64,000 bases of DNA from Streptomyces noursei. Its GTDB lineage: Bacteria > Actinomycetota > Actinomycetes > Streptomycetales > Streptomycetaceae. How positions within the stretch are numbered: position 1 is the stretch's first letter; each line of letters starts with the position of its first letter. The notes beneath the pieces were generated by a model. It ran no database searches, was not told the origin of the DNA, and saw only the letters and a list, made by a program, of their open reading frames with translations. The stretch covers positions 8,866,001 to 8,930,000 of the forward strand of contig NZ_CP070326.1 in assembly GCF_016917755.1 (NCBI RefSeq). Reading direction: 5' to 3'. Made by a program: the position numbers and the translations under genes. Shown one piece after another: positions 39,811 through 48,286 of the stretch.

Positions 39811-41042
39811 TCAGACCCCGGCGGCCGCCCCCGCACGCGGCCTGATCACGGCCGGAAGTGCGCGGATGCCGTTGAGCGCCAGCGAGGGAAAGGGCTCCAC
39901 CTCCTTTGCCGGGACGGCCAGTTCGGTATCGAAGCGGTTGAAGAAGGCCGGCAGTGCGATGTGCGCCTCCAAGCGGGCCAGCGGGGCGCCCACGCAGAAG
40001 TGCGGTCCATGGCCGAAGGACAGATGGCGGGTGTCGCGAGCGGCGACGAACGACGCGGCCAGCGGGCCGTGGTGCGCCGGATCCCGTCCGAGCGCCGCGT
40101 AGGACATCATCACCGGCTCGCCCGCGCGGATCAGTGCGCCCCCGATCTCGATGTCCTGCGTCGGGTAGCGGAACGGACTTTGGCCGACCGGGGAGTCCCA
40201 CGCCAGCACCGACTCGGTCACCGCCTCCCAGGAGACCTCACCGGCGCGCACCAGCTCCAGCTGGTCGGGGTGGGTGAGCAGGGCGAGCAGGGAGTTGGTG
40301 AAGAAGTTGATGGTCGTCTGGTGTCCGGCGGCCAGGACCAGGATGAGGGTGTCGACGAGTTCGTCGAGGGTGATGGTGCCGTTGGTCCGGTGTTCGACCA
40401 GCAGGGAGGTGAGGTCGTCGCCGGGCTCGGCGACCTTGCTCTCGGCCAGTTCGGCCATGAAGCGGTACAGGCCCTCCTCGGTGGCGGCGACCTCCTCCGG
40501 CCGGGAGGTGGTGTCGAAGACCGCGTTGCACAGGGCGTGCAGCAGCGCCTGCTGCTCGTCCGGCACTCCGAACAGCTCGCAGATCACCCCCATCGGCAGC
40601 GGGACGGCGAAGGCGGCCTTGAGGTCGGCCACCTCACCGGCGGGGGTGACGGCGAGCTGTTCCAGCAGGTCGTCGACGATCCGCTGGATCCCCGGCCGCA
40701 GGGCCTCCACCCTGCGCGGGGTGAAGGCCCGGGAGACGAGTCCGCGCAGCCGCCGGTACTCGGCGCCGTCGGCGGTTCCCATGTTCTGACCTCTGATGAT
40801 CTTCATCAGGGGCCAGCCCTCGGAGACCTCGCCGCGCTGCAGGGCCCCCAGTTCCTGCTGTTCATCAAGAACCGTGGATCCTCAAGTATGTGCTGGGCGA
40901 CGGCGTGGTGGCTCACCGCCCAGGCGGCCACGCCGACCACGTCGACGGGTACGACGGGGCCGGCGGCGAGCAGCCGTTCGGCCTCCGCGTGGACGTCGTT
41001 CGCGTACGGGTCGAGGGAGAACAGCGGGTGGGCCAGATCCAT
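39811..41042 (-). pseudogene. Cytochrome P450 interrupted by a frameshift
   Basis: Two adjoining frames make one P450 of about 410 residues. The N-terminal part (39-41 kb side) starts MDLAHPLFSLDPYANDVHAE and runs to NSRNWG; the rest continues as ALQRGEVSEGWPLMKIIRGQ. The break lies in a run of five C (40845-40849, plus strand); six would restore the frame. I-helix AAGHQTTINF and heme loop FGHGPHFCVGAPLARLE are intact, but the ExxR helix reads TESVLAWDSP, with Ala at the Arg position. Either a sequencing error or real decay. It lies 110 bp after the FAD monooxygenase gene, same strand. Confidence 0.85.
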
Positions 41043-41151
41043 GGCGTGCTCCTGGGAGGGGTGCGGGCGGTCCGGCGGGCTGGGGTGTCCGCCCCGCGGC
41101 GGGCACGTGGGTACCCGCCGCGGGGCGGCCGCCGACGGTCAGGGGGCGTGG

Positions 41152-42315
41152 TCATCCCGGCGGGGGCCAGGTGAGGACCGCTTCGTTCTGGCTGGTGAAC
41201 TTGGACGGGGGCGCGAACCGGAAGTAGAGGTCGCGCATCCGGGAGGCGAACGGGCCCTCCAACTGCTCGGTCTCGCTGAGCGCACGGGCCTCGGCGACCA
41301 GGGCCTCGGTCCGCGGCCGGCGCCGGTCCTCGTAGCCGCGCAGGGCCGAGGGCAGTTCCGTGGCCTCCTTGAGGTGCTCGGCGAGGACGACGGCGTCCTC
41401 GATGGCGAGCGCAGCGCCCTGGCCGAGGCTCACCAGCATCGGGTGCGCCGCGTCCCCGAGCAGGGTCATGCGTCCGGTGCCCCACCGCTGCAGGAACGGG
41501 CGGTCCTGGGCGGTGATGCCCTCGGGGGTGACCCGGATCGCCTCCTGTACCTCGTCGGCCCAGCCGGCGAAGAGGCCGGCGACCTGCTCCTTGCCGAGTC
41601 GCCGGCTCCCGGAAGCCCCGGCGGGGATGTTCTTCGTCCCCCACCAGTACGCGCGGCCGTGACCGATGTCGGCGAGGCCGAAGCGCTGGCCCCGCCCCCA
41701 GTAGTGCGCGGCGTAGCCCTTGGTCACCCGCGGATGGCCGAAGGGCACCGTCGCCAGCCAGCACATGTAGTTGCCGGGCCGCGGGTCGTCGGCGACCGCC
41801 ACCTGCCGGCGGATCGTGGAGTTGAAGCCGTCCGCGCCGATCAGGACGTCGCCGGCGGCCTTCCGCCCGTCCTCGAAGGTCACCTCGACCCCGTCGTCGC
41901 CGGTGACGAACTCCGTGGCCGCGGCGTTCAGTTCGATGGCCTGATCGCCGCCGATCGCGTCCAGCAGCGTCTGCTGGAGATCGGCCCTGTGGACGGCGTA
42001 GTTCGACGCGCCCAGGCGGTTCGCGAGTTCACGGAACGGCATCGCCCTGATCGGCCGGCCGCGCCGGGTGAGGAACTTCAGCTCGTCGAAGACCTCACCG
42101 CGCTTGTCCAGGCCAGGGGCGATGTCGATGTCCAGGGTGCGCAACGCCAGGATCGCGTTGGACATCAAGGAGACCGCCGTGGTCCCTGGGCGCAACTCGG
42201 CGGCCCGTTCGAAGATCTGGACCTCGACGCCGACCCGGCGCAGCGTGGCCGCGGCCGCCAGCCCACCGATCCCGGCTCCGACGATGAGGGCCTTGCGCGG
42301 GGAGCGCCGTGTCAT
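41152..42315 (-). CDS. FAD-dependent aromatic-type monooxygenase
   Basis: 387 residues of the PHBH/TetX class: N-terminal FAD motif KALIVGAGIGGLAAAATLRR, GADGFNSTIRR (DG motif), and MTLLGDAAHPMLVSLGQGAA (GD motif). These enzymes hydroxylate or epoxidise aromatic or polyketide substrates with NAD(P)H and O2. The start ATG overlaps the stop of the truncated thioesterase frame by 4 bp, showing they were once a coupled operon. Followed by the frameshifted P450. Substrate unknown. Confidence 0.92.
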   Translation of the reverse strand: MTRRSPRKALIVGAGIGGLAAAATLRRVGVEVQIFERAAELRPGTTAVSLMSNAILALRTLDIDIAPGLDKRGEVFDELKFLTRRGRPIRAMPFRELANRLGASNYAVHRADLQQTLLDAIGGDQAIELNAAATEFVTGDDGVEVTFEDGRKAAGDVLIGADGFNSTIRRQVAVADDPRPGNYMCWLATVPFGHPRVTKGYAAHYWGRGQRFGLADIGHGRAYWWGTKNIPAGASGSRRLGKEQVAGLFAGWADEVQEAIRVTPEGITAQDRPFLQRWGTGRMTLLGDAAHPMLVSLGQGAALAIEDAVVLAEHLKEATELPSALRGYEDRRRPRTEALVAEARALSETEQLEGPFASRMRDLYFRFAPPSKFTSQNEAVLTWPPPG

Positions 42316-42866
42316 TTCCCGCTCCTCTCGATCGCTTCGGCGACTCTGCGGGCGACGACGTTCACGTGCGGTCCCTCCAGGAGGACCAGGTGGTCACCGG
42401 GCACGTCCACCACCTCGACATGGCCGGTGGTCAGGGCTCCCCAACCATGGGTGGGGTCCTCGTGCAGGCTCTGTGCGGCTCGGTGCATCGGCCGGAGGAT
42501 CTCCGGCAGTTCCGCGGTGGCGCGGAGCAGTGCGAGGTCCTCGTCGCCCGATCCGGGCTGGTAGGAGAGGATCGCCCGCCAGTGCGCCTGGAACATCCTG
42601 AACAGGCGCCGCACGGTGGTGCGTGAACTGCCCGTCGGCAGAACGCCCGCCCGCGTGGCGTGTTCGACGATGAAGCCGAACTTCTCCTCTTCTTCCAGCC
42701 CGTCCGGCAGCGAGATCACCGGCGCGGCCCCGCCCTCCGTCCACAGCAGCTCCCAGAAGAACCACTCCAGCAGCGAGTGGTCGGCGACATCGGGCCGCTC
42801 CCCCTGCTTGACGAAGATCGGATCGATCAGCACGGTGCCCTGGAGGGCATCCGGATCGCCATCCGC
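42312..42866 (-). pseudogene. Truncated assembly-line thioesterase domain
   Basis: About 185 codons with the C-terminal half of a type I/II PKS-NRPS thioesterase: GTVLIDPIFVKQGERPDVAD, HWRAILSYQPG, and the catalytic-His loop VEVVDVPGDHLVLLEGPHVN. The N-terminal half with the GHSxG nucleophile is absent, and the frame upstream of about 42866 loses coding character and lacks a good start. It looks like the 3' end left after deletion of a synthase or thioesterase gene. The stop overlaps the monooxygenase start. Confidence 0.65.
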
Positions 42867-43245
42867 AGCCGGCCCTGCCGCTGCCCTCTTTGGGAGACGG
42901 GGTACGCCGCGTTCAGTATCCGGCGGGCGCGCGGGCGGCGTTCGCCCCCATAGGCGCCAGACATGGCGGTGGCGTCGGCCTCGGCACGAGGTGCGGGGCC
43001 GGCGCGACGGCATCCGGCATGGCGAGTCCCGCCCTTGGCCCCATGACGCCGGCATCAGGTGAGCGGCGTCGCCTCTCCACGGTCCCCTGCATAGTCGGCA
43101 CCCCCGTCCCGGACATATACCGCCCGACTATCAATCCTGGCCGGGTTTCGACATAACAAGAGACAACAACAAACTCGGGGGTCACACAAGACCTCTCAAG
43201 TCACCACCCGGCCGCTGGATGGCGTGAATCGTGTGGGTCTTCCCT
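42867..43245. other. Non-coding junction upstream of the thioesterase remnant
   Basis: About 380 bp between the thioesterase remnant and the first IS630 element. No gene recognised; the last 120 bp (43120-43245) are AT-richer. Probably the scar of the deletion that removed the rest of the cluster, now bordered by insertion sequences. Confidence 0.45.
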
Positions 43246-43248
43246 CTA

Positions 43249-44664
43249 GTGTGATGCGCCAGAAATTCAGTGGCTTAGTAAGTACCCTGTTGCTATGTCG
43301 CATCCGGGTCCTTCTGCTGTGGAGATCACGCTGTCCGAGGCCGAGCGCGCCGAGTTGGTGCGCCGGACGGAAATGCCGGACCGTCGCTCGGCCGAGAAGG
43401 CCCGCATCATCCTGGCGTGTGCTGATGGCATGTCAAACGCAGGTGTCGCACGGATCATTGGCGTCCAGGCCAGGACGGTCGGCAAGTGGCGTCGGGCTTT
43501 CGCCGCAGAGCGGATGGATGGGCTTGAGGACGCCGGCTGGATTGGCCGGCCGAAGGCCGACCTGGTCCTGGACGAGGCGGAGCGCAGGCAGCTGATGCAG
43601 TGGGCGCGCCGGGCCAAGACCGCCCAGTTCCTCGCGTTGCGAGCCAAGATCGTGCTGCGCTGCGCGGAGGGCGGGACAAACCAGCAGGCCGCGGCCGACC
43701 TCGGCATCGACAGGTCGACGGTGGACCGCTGGCGGGCACGGTTCATTGCGAAACGCCTCGACGGTCTGCATGACGAGCCCCGCTCGGGCCGGCCGCCCTC
43801 GGTCCTCCTCGACCAGGTCGAGGAGGTCATCGTGGCCACCTTGGAGTCCACGCCAGGCAAGGACACGCACTGGTCACGCGCATCAATGGCTAAGCGCACC
43901 GGTTTGTCCAAATCGACCATCGGGCGAATCTGGAAGCGGTTCGACCTCAAGCCTCATCTCCAGGACGCGTTCAAGCTCTCCACCGACCCGCAGTTCGTCG
44001 CCAAGGTCGTCGACGTCGTCGGCCTGTACCACAATCCGCCCGAGAAGGCGGTGGTGCTGTGTGTCGACGAGAAGGCCCAGATACAGGCGCTGGACCGCTC
44101 GCAGCCAGTGCTGCCGATGATGCCCGGCATGCCCGAGCGGCGCACCCATGACTACTACCGGCACGGCATTACCAGCCTGTTCGCCGCCTTCAACATCGCC
44201 GACGGTACTGTCATCGGCGAACTCCACCGCCGCCACCGCGCCATCGAGTTCAAGAAGTTCCTGATCACGATAGACAAGGCCGTGCCCGACGGCCTCGACG
44301 TCCATCTCGTCTGCGACAACTACGCCACCCACAACACCGCCGAGATCAGGACCTGGCTGAGCAAACACCCCCGATTCCACGTTCACTTCACCCCGACCGG
44401 ATCTTCCTGGATGAACCAGGTCGAGCGGTGGTTCGGCCTGCTGACCGACAAGCTCATCCGCCGCGGCGTCCACACCTCCGTCAAGGCCCTGGAGAGCGAT
44501 ATCAAGGCGTGGGTCGCGCAGTGGAACGAAGACCCCAAACCCTTCACCTGGACCAAGACCGCCGACGAGATCCTCAACTCCCTCGCCGACTACCTCACCA
44601 AGGTTGGCACCAGCAGCCAGAAAACAGAGAAGAACTAACCCACCAGATTTCTGGCGCATCACAC
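43249..44664 (+). mobile_element. IS630-family insertion sequence A
   Basis: 1416 bp bounded by perfect inverted repeats GTGTGATGCGCCAGAAAT (43249-43266 and 44647-44664), each next to a TA (43247-43248, 44665-44666) as expected from IS630 target duplication. It carries one intact transposase and appears complete. Confidence 0.9.
43295..44638 (+). CDS. IS630-family transposase
   Basis: 447 residues. Two N-terminal HTH units (AGVARIIGVQARTVGKWRRA and QQAAADLGIDRSTVDRWRAR), then the DDE nuclease: LCVDEKAQIQALDRS (first Asp), HLVCDNYATHNT (second Asp), SSWMNQVERWFGLL (Glu). It is full length with no frameshift, so the element may still be mobile. Codon use is less GC-biased than in neighbouring genes, consistent with transfer. 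Confidence 0.95.
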   Translation: MSHPGPSAVEITLSEAERAELVRRTEMPDRRSAEKARIILACADGMSNAGVARIIGVQARTVGKWRRAFAAERMDGLEDAGWIGRPKADLVLDEAERRQLMQWARRAKTAQFLALRAKIVLRCAEGGTNQQAAADLGIDRSTVDRWRARFIAKRLDGLHDEPRSGRPPSVLLDQVEEVIVATLESTPGKDTHWSRASMAKRTGLSKSTIGRIWKRFDLKPHLQDAFKLSTDPQFVAKVVDVVGLYHNPPEKAVVLCVDEKAQIQALDRSQPVLPMMPGMPERRTHDYYRHGITSLFAAFNIADGTVIGELHRRHRAIEFKKFLITIDKAVPDGLDVHLVCDNYATHNTAEIRTWLSKHPRFHVHFTPTGSSWMNQVERWFGLLTDKLIRRGVHTSVKALESDIKAWVAQWNEDPKPFTWTKTADEILNSLADYLTKVGTSSQKTEKN

Positions 44665-44737
44665 TAGTGCTCTGACCGGGAAGGTTCGCCGGGGTGGTGC
44701 CGACCGGCCTCACATCCGATGGATCGGGGGACGTAGA

Positions 44738-44750
44738 TAGGGTGGACTGG
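44738..44750 (+). promoter_or_regulatory. Leaderless-type promoter of the IS passenger gene
   Basis: TAGGGT (44738-44743), six bases before the GTG start at 44750, the same -10-to-start spacing as at the ung gene (49415). Suggests a leaderless mRNA. Confidence 0.5.
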
Positions 44751-44992
44751 TGTTCTCAGACATAGGTCCTTTGGAGCTGACGGGCTTGGCCCTCGTCGCG
44801 TTGCTCTTCCTCGGCGTGCCGTCGCTCGTCGCCTATCGCAGGAGGGTTCAGCGCCTGCGGTTGGTCATCGCGATCAATGTGATCGGCACTTTCACTGGTT
44901 TGTTCTGGTTTGTCGCCCTGTTCATGGCGATGTCGATGCCCGCCCGCGATGCCGACCCGGTGGTGGTCCCGGGCGGTCAGCTGGGCGTGTGA
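44750..44992 (+). CDS. Passenger membrane protein, superinfection-immunity-like
   Basis: 80 residues with two hydrophobic helices: LELTGLALVALLFLGVPSLV, then AYRRRVQRLRLVIAINVIGT, FTGLFWFVALFMAMSM. The layout (TM, basic YRRR loop, xxAINxxxGxxxGxxW-like second TM) resembles small Imm_superinfect membrane proteins. It lies inside insertion sequence B, divergent from nothing and tail-to-tail with the transposase gene (9-bp gap). No Shine-Dalgarno; a leaderless promoter fits. It could instead be a captured host gene with another role. Confidence 0.6.
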   Translation: MFSDIGPLELTGLALVALLFLGVPSLVAYRRRVQRLRLVIAINVIGTFTGLFWFVALFMAMSMPARDADPVVVPGGQLGV

Positions 44993-45000
44993 CCGCGGGG

Positions 45001-46116
45001 TTATGCGACGAGGGGGCGTCCGCCCCAGCGGATTCCCTTCTCGCTGCGGATGCGGGCACGTTCCCTGCGTTGCGCGGCCAAGACAGCGGGGTGGCGAGCG
45101 TTGGTGTTGCGCCAGCGGAGGTAGGCGTGCAGGGCCCGGGTCTGGACGGTGTGGTTGCGGTGATTCGAGTTGGCGACGGTGAACTGCCGCAGTGGGCCGA
45201 AGTGGGCCTCGATCGGGTTAGCCCAGGACGCGTAGGTGGGGGTGAAGCACAGCTCGACGCGGTTCTTCTTCGCCCAGCGCCGGATGGTCTCGCCCTTGTG
45301 GGAGGAGAGGTTGTCCAGGATGACGTAGATCGGGGCGCCGTCCGGGCGGGCCGCGCGGATCGACCGGAGGGCGATCAGGGTGTTCGCGGCGCCCTTCTTG
45401 CGGCGGTTGACGCCCCAGAGTGTGTCATTGCCGATCGAGTAGCAGCCATGGAAGTAGCGGACGCCGTGGGTGCGGTGGTAGATCGCGGGGTGCCGCTCGG
45501 GCTGATCGGCAAGAGCCCAGCCGGGGCCGCCAGTGGGGCGGATGCCGAGCGGCCCGAACTCGTCGAACGCGAAAACCCGGTCGGGGAAGCGGTCCAGGAC
45601 GTGCTCGATGCGGTCGAGCTTGGCGTCACGCTCGGGGTCGGGGGACTCCTTCCAGGTCTTGGTGCGCTGGAAGGCGATGCCTCGGCGGGCGAGCAGGCAA
45701 CGTAACGCCTCGCGGCCGATCCGGATCACGCGGCCGTGCACTTTCCGCAGGTAGGAGGCGAGTTTGCGGATCGACCAGCGGGTGAAGGGCTGGCCGAGTT
45801 TGGTCGGGCGGGTGGTGGCCGTCTGAACGACGAAGTCCTCGTCGTCAGGACTGAGCAGGCGGGGACGACCTCCCGCCCACCGAGGGTCCAGGCAAGCCAG
45901 GCCGATCTCGTTGAACCGGTGGATCACGTTGCGGACGGTGCCCTCGTCGGCCTGCACCAGCTGGGCGATCACCGGGACCCGGTTCCCGCCGGCCGAGGCC
46001 AGCAGCATCATCGCGCGTCGGAATCGCACCGAACTGGTACTGCCCCGGCGCACGATCTGCTGCAGCTTCTGCCCCTCCTGGTCGGTCAACCTGCGCACAC
46101 GAACAGGCTCAGCCAC
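45001..46116 (-). CDS. IS630-family transposase
   Basis: About 371 residues. N-terminal HTH region (RVPVIAQLVQADEGTVRNVI in part), FTRWSIRKLASYLRK, then DDE nuclease: FAFDEFGPLGIRP (Asp), YVILDNLSSHKGETI (Asp), TYASWANPIEAHFGPLRQF (Glu). GTG 46116 chosen; the open frame extends to 46176 toward the terminal repeat. Intact. It is a different subgroup from the transposase in element A, so the two elements are independent insertions rather than copies. Confidence 0.93.
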   Translation of the reverse strand: MAEPVRVRRLTDQEGQKLQQIVRRGSTSSVRFRRAMMLLASAGGNRVPVIAQLVQADEGTVRNVIHRFNEIGLACLDPRWAGGRPRLLSPDDEDFVVQTATTRPTKLGQPFTRWSIRKLASYLRKVHGRVIRIGREALRCLLARRGIAFQRTKTWKESPDPERDAKLDRIEHVLDRFPDRVFAFDEFGPLGIRPTGGPGWALADQPERHPAIYHRTHGVRYFHGCYSIGNDTLWGVNRRKKGAANTLIALRSIRAARPDGAPIYVILDNLSSHKGETIRRWAKKNRVELCFTPTYASWANPIEAHFGPLRQFTVANSNHRNHTVQTRALHAYLRWRNTNARHPAVLAAQRRERARIRSEKGIRWGGRPLVA

Positions 46117-46394
46117 CACACCCCCAACGGTCGGGCCCACGGACGTCACCGCACATCCAACCGCCAGAACCATCAACCCGGTGAACCAACCCGGTCAAAG
46201 CACTAGATCCCTTCACTTATGGCCGCCGGAGCACCGAGGACGACCGGAACCCGTCCGACCACAAGACCGAAAATCTTCCATTGAAGAAAATGGTAGGTAG
46301 ACGGACCATTTTCCCGCCCCGGACAGAACGGCAATGAGAGGCAGTGGAAATTCCGTTTCTATTTGATCATGTGGAGCCGAGAAGAGCGAGAGGG

Positions 46395-46760
46395 CGGGTT
46401 TGATCGCGGGATTTCCGGTGAAGGCCAGGTGGCCATCACCCGGGGGGCGCCCGGTCCGCAGCCGGGAGGTGCCCTCGACGCAGGTCACACCTTCGACATG
46501 GCGCAGGGCTTCCACGGTCCGGTATCGGCGCCGTCAGCGCCCAACAGGCCCTGGAAGCATGCGATTTGATTGGCCTTCCCGCGGACGACCACCGTCCGCG
46601 CGGTGCAGGGCGTCGCTCCGTAGGGCATCTGGCCCACGCCAACTCCGTCTGGCAGCAAGGCAAGTGACCGATGACCGCCAACCGGCCTCCGGTTCGGGCG
46701 AGTTGCACCGCGATGGCATCGGCCGCCGACGCCCCGAACCGGCGGTCCGCCCGTCGCCGG
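46395..46760 (-). pseudogene. Internally deleted ISAs1-type transposase remnant
   Basis: The minus strand at 46512-46395 reads EALRHVEGVTCVEGTSRLRTG, followed by GHLAFTGNPAI, the C-terminal signature of ISAs1 transposases. Immediately upstream (46760-46540, another frame) RLAVIGHL, QTELAWARCPTERRPAPRGR and QGLLGADGADTG resemble the N-terminal AIGxW and DADAL parts. The catalytic centre between them is missing and frames are broken, so this is a dead internally deleted copy. Confidence 0.5.
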
Positions 46761-46805
46761 TGGCCGTGCTGCTGGAATTGCCGAGCACGCGTGGGGAATC
46801 CGAGG

Positions 46806-47903
46806 TCAGGTGGCCCTGTGGTACTGCACCGGCGCTGCCGCGTCGCCGCCGAGTTCACGCGCGGCATGCCGTGCGAAGTACGGATTGCGAAGCAGTTCGC
46901 GACCGATCAGTACGGCATCCGCCTGGTGGTTCTCGGTGATCTTCTCGGCCTGCCGTGCTTCGGTTATCTCCCCGACAGCACCCACGGGAAGTCCGACCTC
47001 GGCCCTGACCCGCTCCGCGAACGGCACCTGATAGCCGGGCCCGGTGGCGATACGGGCCTTGGGCGCGTTACCGCCGGTGGACACGTCCAGCAGGTCGACG
47101 CCATGCGCCTTCAGATCGGCGGCGAACCGCACGGTGTCGTCGGCCGTCCACCCCTCGCGCTCGTCATCGGGGTTCTCCGTCAGCCAGTCCGTCGCGGAAA
47201 TGCGGAAGAAGACGGGAAGCTCCTCGGGCCAGACGGCTCGCACCGCATCCACGACCTCCAGCGCGAAACGCGTCCGGTTCGCAAAGGATCCGCCGTACGC
47301 ATCAGTGCGGTGGTTGGTGTGCGGGGAAAGGAACTCGCCGATGAGGTAGCCATGGGCGCCGTGGATCTCCACCACCTCGAAGCCGGCGTCCCGAGCCCGT
47401 CGGGCCGCGGCGGCGAAGTCCTGAACCACCTGCTGAATCCCCTCGACCGTCAGCTCGTCCGGGACCGGGTGGCCCTCGTCGAAGGGCAGCGGGCTCGGCG
47501 CGACCGGTTGCCAGCCGTGTGCGTCATGGCCGACCGGGGCACCACCGCGCCACGGCGCGTCCGTCGACGCCTTGCGACCGGCGTGAGCGATCTGCACACC
47601 CGGCACCGTGCCCTGCTCCTTGAGGAAGGAGGTGATCCGCCGGAACGCCGCCGACTGCCTGTCGTTCCAGATGCCCAGGTCTCCGGGGCTGATCCGCCCT
47701 TCCGGGGAGACAGCGGTGGCCTCGACCACGATCAGTCCGGTACCGCCGACGGCTCGCGCGCCGTAGTGCGCGAAGTGCCAATCGCCCGGCACGCCGATGT
47801 CCGGTCCCGATGCGTCAGCGCTGTACTGGCACATCGGGGACATCCAGACCCGGTTGGGGATGGTCAACGACCGAAGTCGAAAGGGCTCAAAGAGGGTGCT
47901 CAC
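46806..47903 (-). CDS. NADH:flavin oxidoreductase, Old Yellow Enzyme (YqjM/NamA-like)
   Basis: 365 residues. FMN TIM barrel: FRLRSLTIPNRVWMSPMCQY (Cys of the YqjM class at MCQYSA), GGTGLIVVEATAVSPEGRIS, QIAHAGRKAS, EIHGAHGYLIGEFLSPHTN (substrate His pair), GFxNRTRF-type FMN loop, and VGEITEARQAEKI. It reduces alpha,beta-unsaturated carbonyls, quinones and nitro compounds with NADPH. GTG at 47903. Upstream are two ArsR-type operators like those of the regulators at 26302 and 37261, suggesting electrophile-inducible expression. Confidence 0.95.
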   Translation of the reverse strand: MSTLFEPFRLRSLTIPNRVWMSPMCQYSADASGPDIGVPGDWHFAHYGARAVGGTGLIVVEATAVSPEGRISPGDLGIWNDRQSAAFRRITSFLKEQGTVPGVQIAHAGRKASTDAPWRGGAPVGHDAHGWQPVAPSPLPFDEGHPVPDELTVEGIQQVVQDFAAAARRARDAGFEVVEIHGAHGYLIGEFLSPHTNHRTDAYGGSFANRTRFALEVVDAVRAVWPEELPVFFRISATDWLTENPDDEREGWTADDTVRFAADLKAHGVDLLDVSTGGNAPKARIATGPGYQVPFAERVRAEVGLPVGAVGEITEARQAEKITENHQADAVLIGRELLRNPYFARHAARELGGDAAAPVQYHRAT

Positions 47904-47946
47904 AAAGGACTCCGTTCACACGGGCAGCCACCTCGGCCGCGCTTGA

Positions 47947-47996
47947 TACGACAAGTACCGTACTACGAAGACCTTCGAATTACGACATCCTTCGTA
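47947..47996 (-). promoter_or_regulatory. Paired ArsR-type operators before the Old Yellow Enzyme gene
   Basis: TACGACAAGTACCGTA (47947-47962, one mismatch) and TACGACATCCTTCGTA (47981-47996, perfect TACGA-N6-TCGTA). Starts are 34 bp apart, the same spacing as the pair at 37723/37757. A CGAAG/CTTCG palindrome lies between them. Confidence 0.65.
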
Positions 47997-48286
47997 CAAG
48001 CGCACCTGTCCCGTCGGCCACCGACCGCGGCGCCACCGCGACTGCGACCGCCCGCGGGCGACGTGACGAGACGTCAGGAGGCCGAGGCAGGGGAACGAGA
48101 GTCGGCGGAAGGTCGGCACGCGTCCTGGAGTGGGCCACCACCCCGGACATGAAGATCACGGTGGCATCCCGCAGCAGCGTCACCGGGCCGTCCGACCTGC
48201 GCGGACACCGACCGGCACGCCGTTGTCAGTGGCCGGGTGCACACTGGCGACTATCTGAGACAACGGCGTCCCGGAGGTGTTCCGGC

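Larger units (their letters stand above)
44667..46203 (-). mobile_element. IS630-family insertion sequence B with passenger gene
   Basis: 1537 bp with imperfect inverted repeats. The left end GTGCTCTGACCGGGAAGGTT (44667-) matches the complement of the right end GTGCTTTGACCGGGTTGGTT (-46203), and similarity extends to CCGGG. Flanked by TA at 44665-44666, shared with element A, and at 46204-46205. It holds a transposase on the minus strand and an 80-codon membrane protein on the plus strand. Confidence 0.88.

Noticed and set aside
39811..41042. P450 as a DesVIII-like helper for the glycosyltransferase
   Set aside because: Helper proteins lack the heme Cys; here FGHGPHFCVG is intact, and the gene lies 10 kb away on the other strand.
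39799..42564. 921-codon open frame on the plus strand across the P450 and FAD monooxygenase
   Set aside because: Antisense shadow of two genes with clear P450 and FAD motifs; no own ribosome site or domain.
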